A program made the translations under genes and the position numbers. Shown piece by piece: positions 61,601 to 64,000 of a stretch of 64,000 bases of DNA (its first letter is position 1; each line of letters begins with the position of its first letter). The stretch lies in NCBI GenBank assembly GCA_029977705.1, contig JAPOKJ010000007.1:1-64000 (forward strand), written 5' to 3'. This DNA comes from Burkholderiales bacterium (lineage in GTDB: Bacteria > Pseudomonadota > Gammaproteobacteria > Burkholderiales > Burkholderiaceae_E). The notes under the pieces are model-generated. The model saw only the letters and a program-made list of their open reading frames with translations. It was not told the origin of the DNA and searched no databases.

Positions 61601-62791
61601 ATGGCCTCTGCTTCCCGCGCCAGCTTCAGCTGGTCCGATCCGCTGCTGCTCGATGCCCAACTGACCGACGACGAGCGCCAGGTGCGCGAGGCCGCTGCGG
61701 CCTTCTGCCAGGACCACCTGGCCCCGCGCGTGCTGGAAGCCTTTCGCCACGAAACCACCGACCCCTCGCTGTTCCGCGAGATGGGCGCTGTCGGCCTGCT
61801 GGGCGCCACCATCCCCGAGGCCTATGGCGGCGGCGGCCTGAACTATGTCTGCTATGGCCTGGTCGCCCGCGAGGTCGAGCGCGTCGACTCCGGCTACCGC
61901 TCCATGATGAGCGTGCAATCGTCCCTGGTGATGGTCCCGATCAACGACTTCGGCAGCGAAGCGCAAAAACAGAAATACCTGCCCAAGCTGGCGACCGGCG
62001 AGTGGATCGGCTGCTTCGGCCTGACCGAGCCGAATCACGGCTCCGACCCTGGCTCCATGATCACCCGTGCCAAGTCGGTGCCCGGCGGCTACTCGCTGAC
62101 CGGCGCCAAGATGTGGATCACCAACAGCCCGATCGCCGATGTCTTCGTGGTCTGGGCCAAGGATGACGGCGGACAGATCCGCGGCTTCATCCTCGAGAAG
62201 GGCTGGAAAGGCCTGTCCGCGCCGGCCATCAAGGGCAAGGTGGGCCTGCGTGCCTCGGTCACCGGCGAGATCGTGATGGACGGGGTCTTCGTACCCGAGG
62301 AAAACGCCTTCCCCGAGGTGCGTGGCCTCAAGGGCCCCTTCACCTGCCTGAACTCGGCCCGCTACGGCATCGCCTGGGGCGCCCTGGGCGCCGCCGAGGA
62401 CTGCTGGCACCGTGCCCGCCAGTACACGATGGATCGCAAGCAATTCGGTCGCCCGCTGGCGGCCAACCAGTTGATCCAGAAGAAGCTGGCCGACATGCAG
62501 ACCGAGATCACGCTCGGCCTGCAAGGCTGCCTGCGCCTGGGCCGCATGAAGGACGAGGGCACCGCAGCCGTCGAGATCACCTCGATCATGAAGCGCAACT
62601 CCTGCGGCAAGGCCCTGGACATCGCACGCGTGGCCCGTGACATGATGGGTGGCAATGGCATCTCCGACGAATACGGCGTGGCCCGCCACCTGGTCAACCT
62701 CGAGGTCGTCAACACCTACGAGGGCACCCACGATGTCCACGCCCTGATCCTGGGCCGTGCCATCACCGGCATTGCCGCCTTCTCCAACTGA
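61601..62791 (+). CDS. gcdH: Glutaryl-CoA dehydrogenase
   Basis: This 396-residue acyl-CoA dehydrogenase oxidises and decarboxylates glutaryl-CoA to crotonyl-CoA. The GcdH signatures are '[15 protein letters not shown]' (flavin contacts), '[38 protein letters not shown]' and the catalytic E374 in '[19 protein letters not shown]'. It is divergent from the amine dehydrogenase cluster and followed by a Bug receptor, a common Burkholderiales pairing. Glutaryl-CoA is an end product of lysine, tryptophan and anaerobic aromatic breakdown. Confidence 0.95.
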   Translation: MASASRASFSWSDPLLLDAQLTDDERQVREAAAAFCQDHLAPRVLEAFRHETTDPSLFREMGAVGLLGATIPEAYGGGGLNYVCYGLVAREVERVDSGYRSMMSVQSSLVMVPINDFGSEAQKQKYLPKLATGEWIGCFGLTEPNHGSDPGSMITRAKSVPGGYSLTGAKMWITNSPIADVFVVWAKDDGGQIRGFILEKGWKGLSAPAIKGKVGLRASVTGEIVMDGVFVPEENAFPEVRGLKGPFTCLNSARYGIAWGALGAAEDCWHRARQYTMDRKQFGRPLAANQLIQKKLADMQTEITLGLQGCLRLGRMKDEGTAAVEITSIMKRNSCGKALDIARVARDMMGGNGISDEYGVARHLVNLEVVNTYEGTHDVHALILGRAITGIAAFSN

Positions 62792-62823
62792 GTGCCACTG
62801 ACCTGTCCAAACCGGAGCCGCTC

Positions 62824-63816
62824 ATGAAGACGACCGCCTCACGCCGCCTCTGCCTGGCAGCCCTGCTCACGGCAGCGCTGTCCCTGCTGGGCCCGGCCCT
62901 GCCCGCGCAGGCCCAGGACCAACCCGTGAAGCTGCTGGTGGGCTTTCCCGCTGGCGGCAGCCTGGACCTGGTGGCGCGCGTGCTGGCCGAGGGCATGCAG
63001 CGCGAGCTGGGTCGGCCGGTGGTGGTCGAGAACAAGGCCGGGGCCGGCGGGCAGATTGCCGCGCAGGCCCTGAAGGGGGCGGCGCCCGATGGCCGTACGC
63101 TGTTCATGTCGAACAGCCATACGGTGGCCATGATTCCGCTGACCATGCTCAAGCCTGGCTTCGATACCCTCAAGGACTTCGATCCGGTGGCGATGGTCGC
63201 CGTCAATCCCGATGTGTTCGCGGTCAGCACCGCACTGGTGGGCAATGCGGTCAGCAATCTGCGTGAATACGGCCAGTGGGTGCGGGCCCATGCCGGCAAG
63301 GGCAGTGTCGGCGTGCCGGCACCGGCCAGCGCCCCCGACTTCGCGGTCGGCCTGGTCGGCAAGGCCTTGGGTGTATCCCTGCAATCGGTGCCATTCCGTG
63401 GCGACGGACCGGTGACCCAGGACCTGGTGGCTGGCCAGATCCCGGCAGGCCTGGGTGGTGCCGGAGCCATGCTGCCCCACGCCAAGGCCGGCAAGCTGCG
63501 CATCCTGGCAGTCAATGGCAGCCGGCGCTCGCCACAGATGCCCGATGTGCCGACCTATGCCGAGCAGGGTGTGGACGGCTACGAGGAAGTGATCTTCACC
63601 GGTGTGTTCGCACCGGCGGGCACCCCCAGGGAGCTGGTCGCCGCCTACAATGCCGCGATCAACAAGATCGTGCTGTCGGCCGGCTTTGCCGAGCGCCTCA
63701 GTTCGCTGGGCATCATCCCGACCGGAGGCTCGCCCGCCGACCTGGCCGAGCGCGTGCGCAAGAGCTCGCAGGCCTGGCAGGTGATGGTGCGCAATGCGGG
63801 CTATCAGCCCCAGTAA
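62824..63816 (+). CDS. Bug-family periplasmic receptor (tripartite tricarboxylate transporter type)
   Basis: This 330-residue protein has a signal (cleavage after PAQAQ) and the Bug/TctC fold: 'VKLLVGFPAGGSLDLVARVLAEGMQ', 'VVVENKAGAGGQIAAQALKGAAPDG' and 'FTGVFAPAGTPRELVAAYNAAI'. Bug receptors bind carboxylates and usually have no adjacent permease. It is 32 nt after gcdH, so glutarate or a related acid is a reasonable ligand guess. A GGAG site precedes the start. Confidence 0.93.
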   Translation: MKTTASRRLCLAALLTAALSLLGPALPAQAQDQPVKLLVGFPAGGSLDLVARVLAEGMQRELGRPVVVENKAGAGGQIAAQALKGAAPDGRTLFMSNSHTVAMIPLTMLKPGFDTLKDFDPVAMVAVNPDVFAVSTALVGNAVSNLREYGQWVRAHAGKGSVGVPAPASAPDFAVGLVGKALGVSLQSVPFRGDGPVTQDLVAGQIPAGLGGAGAMLPHAKAGKLRILAVNGSRRSPQMPDVPTYAEQGVDGYEEVIFTGVFAPAGTPRELVAAYNAAINKIVLSAGFAERLSSLGIIPTGGSPADLAERVRKSSQAWQVMVRNAGYQPQ

Positions 63817-63833
63817 GCCGCAAAAAACTCAGC

Positions 63834-63909
63834 GGCCTGATCAAACCACAGGCCGTCTGCGGCCTGATCAAACCCCAGGCCGTCTGCGGCCTGATCAGCC
63901 CCCAGGCCG
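63834..63909. repeat. 27-nt tandem repeat with internal hairpins
   Basis: Units beginning GGCCTGATCA start at 63834, 63861 and 63888; the first two are full 27-mers and the third is a diverged partial. Each junction contains CAGGCCG-TCTG-CGGCCTG, a 7-bp hairpin. On the minus strand the array is followed by TTTTTT at 63822-63827, so it can act as a stacked terminator for the partial gene. Confidence 0.8.
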
Positions 63910-64000
63910 GCACATCGGCCAGTAGCTCTCGTACATGTCGCGCAGGAAGGCCGTCATCTCGGTGATCTCGACGCGGATCTCCTCGAGGGCTTCCTTCTCG
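63895..64000 (-). CDS. C-terminal end of an unidentified protein
   Basis: The minus strand is open from the window edge to a TGA at 63897-63895, giving a 34-residue end: charged, helical-looking 'EEIRVEITEMTAFLRDMYES' then 'YWPMCRPGG'. The stop lies inside the 27-nt repeat array, so the last residues and terminator share sequence. The fragment is too short for a family call. Confidence 0.5.
   Translation of the reverse strand, partial: EKEALEEIRVEITEMTAFLRDMYESYWPMCRPGG

Noticed and set aside
63834-63909. CRISPR-like array
   Set aside because: The 27-nt units abut without unique spacers, only about three units exist and no cas gene is nearby.

Overview
The window is GC-rich, densely coded bacterial DNA. 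Gene content and order point to a betaproteobacterium, most likely Burkholderiales: a Bug-type tripartite-tricarboxylate receptor, a BoxR-type regulator (HTH plus shikimate-kinase fold), the purC-purE-purK-sua5 order, TRAP and Liv-type importers, and CoA-dependent aromatic catabolism. A truncated PEP-CTERM protein at the left edge implies that the host has an exosortase system. No rRNA, tRNA, CRISPR array, phage or IS element was seen. Genus is not assigned.

Layout. 1-6.4 kb: end of a PEP-CTERM protein with a terminator, a HELVH protein, a lemA/TPM cluster, pdxH and three small envelope genes. 6.4-14.8 kb (minus): eight close-packed genes encoding an acyl-CoA ligase, a thiolase-like protein, a DUF35-SDR fusion, a metal-dependent cyclase, an SDR, a CodA-type cytosine deaminase, Upp and a MaoC hydratase. 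14.9-15.8 kb: a P-loop kinase fused to a ParB-like domain. 15.8-23.3 kb (minus): an operon for a Rieske ring-hydroxylating dioxygenase (reductase, alpha, beta), a two-gene indolepyruvate:ferredoxin oxidoreductase and an alpha/beta hydrolase, with a divergent MarR regulator. 23.9-26.9 kb: a TRAP importer. 27-28.8 kb: an IlvD/Edd dehydratase. 28.9-35.7 kb: a nucleoside-type ABC importer whose BMP receptor gene lies separately, with an SDR and a DUF1254 gene between. 36-37.2 kb: DUF167 and a secreted MetX-like hydrolase. 37.2-44.6 kb: boxR divergent from an SDR, a hydrolase and a five-gene Liv-type importer, probably for benzoate or a related acid; no boxABC is present. 44.7-50.5 kb: DUF3617, sua5-purK-purE-purC, alaX and a membrane-anchored Mrr-like protein. 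50.5-56.4 kb: urtABCDE urea importer (minus) with a clear sigma-54 promoter and NtrC box. 56.8-61.4 kb: a P1-family peptidase and a TTQ amine dehydrogenase cluster (order B-E-D-A plus cytochrome c). 61.6-64 kb: gcdH, a Bug receptor, a hairpin-forming 27-nt repeat and the C-terminal end of an unknown gene.

How it fits together. Two themes recur. One is uptake and CoA-dependent breakdown of aromatic or other organic acids (CoA ligase, thiolase-like/DUF35, Rieske dioxygenase, IOR, BoxR-linked importer, glutaryl-CoA dehydrogenase, TRAP and Bug receptors). The other is nitrogen scavenging (urea importer under apparent sigma-54/NtrC control, TTQ amine dehydrogenase, cytosine deaminase plus Upp, nucleoside importer, P1 peptidase). 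The most unusual proteins are the DUF35-SDR fusion beside a thiolase-like protein lacking canonical thiolase catalytic residues, and the P-loop kinase/ParB-like fusion. Substrates of the catabolic operons cannot be settled from sequence alone.
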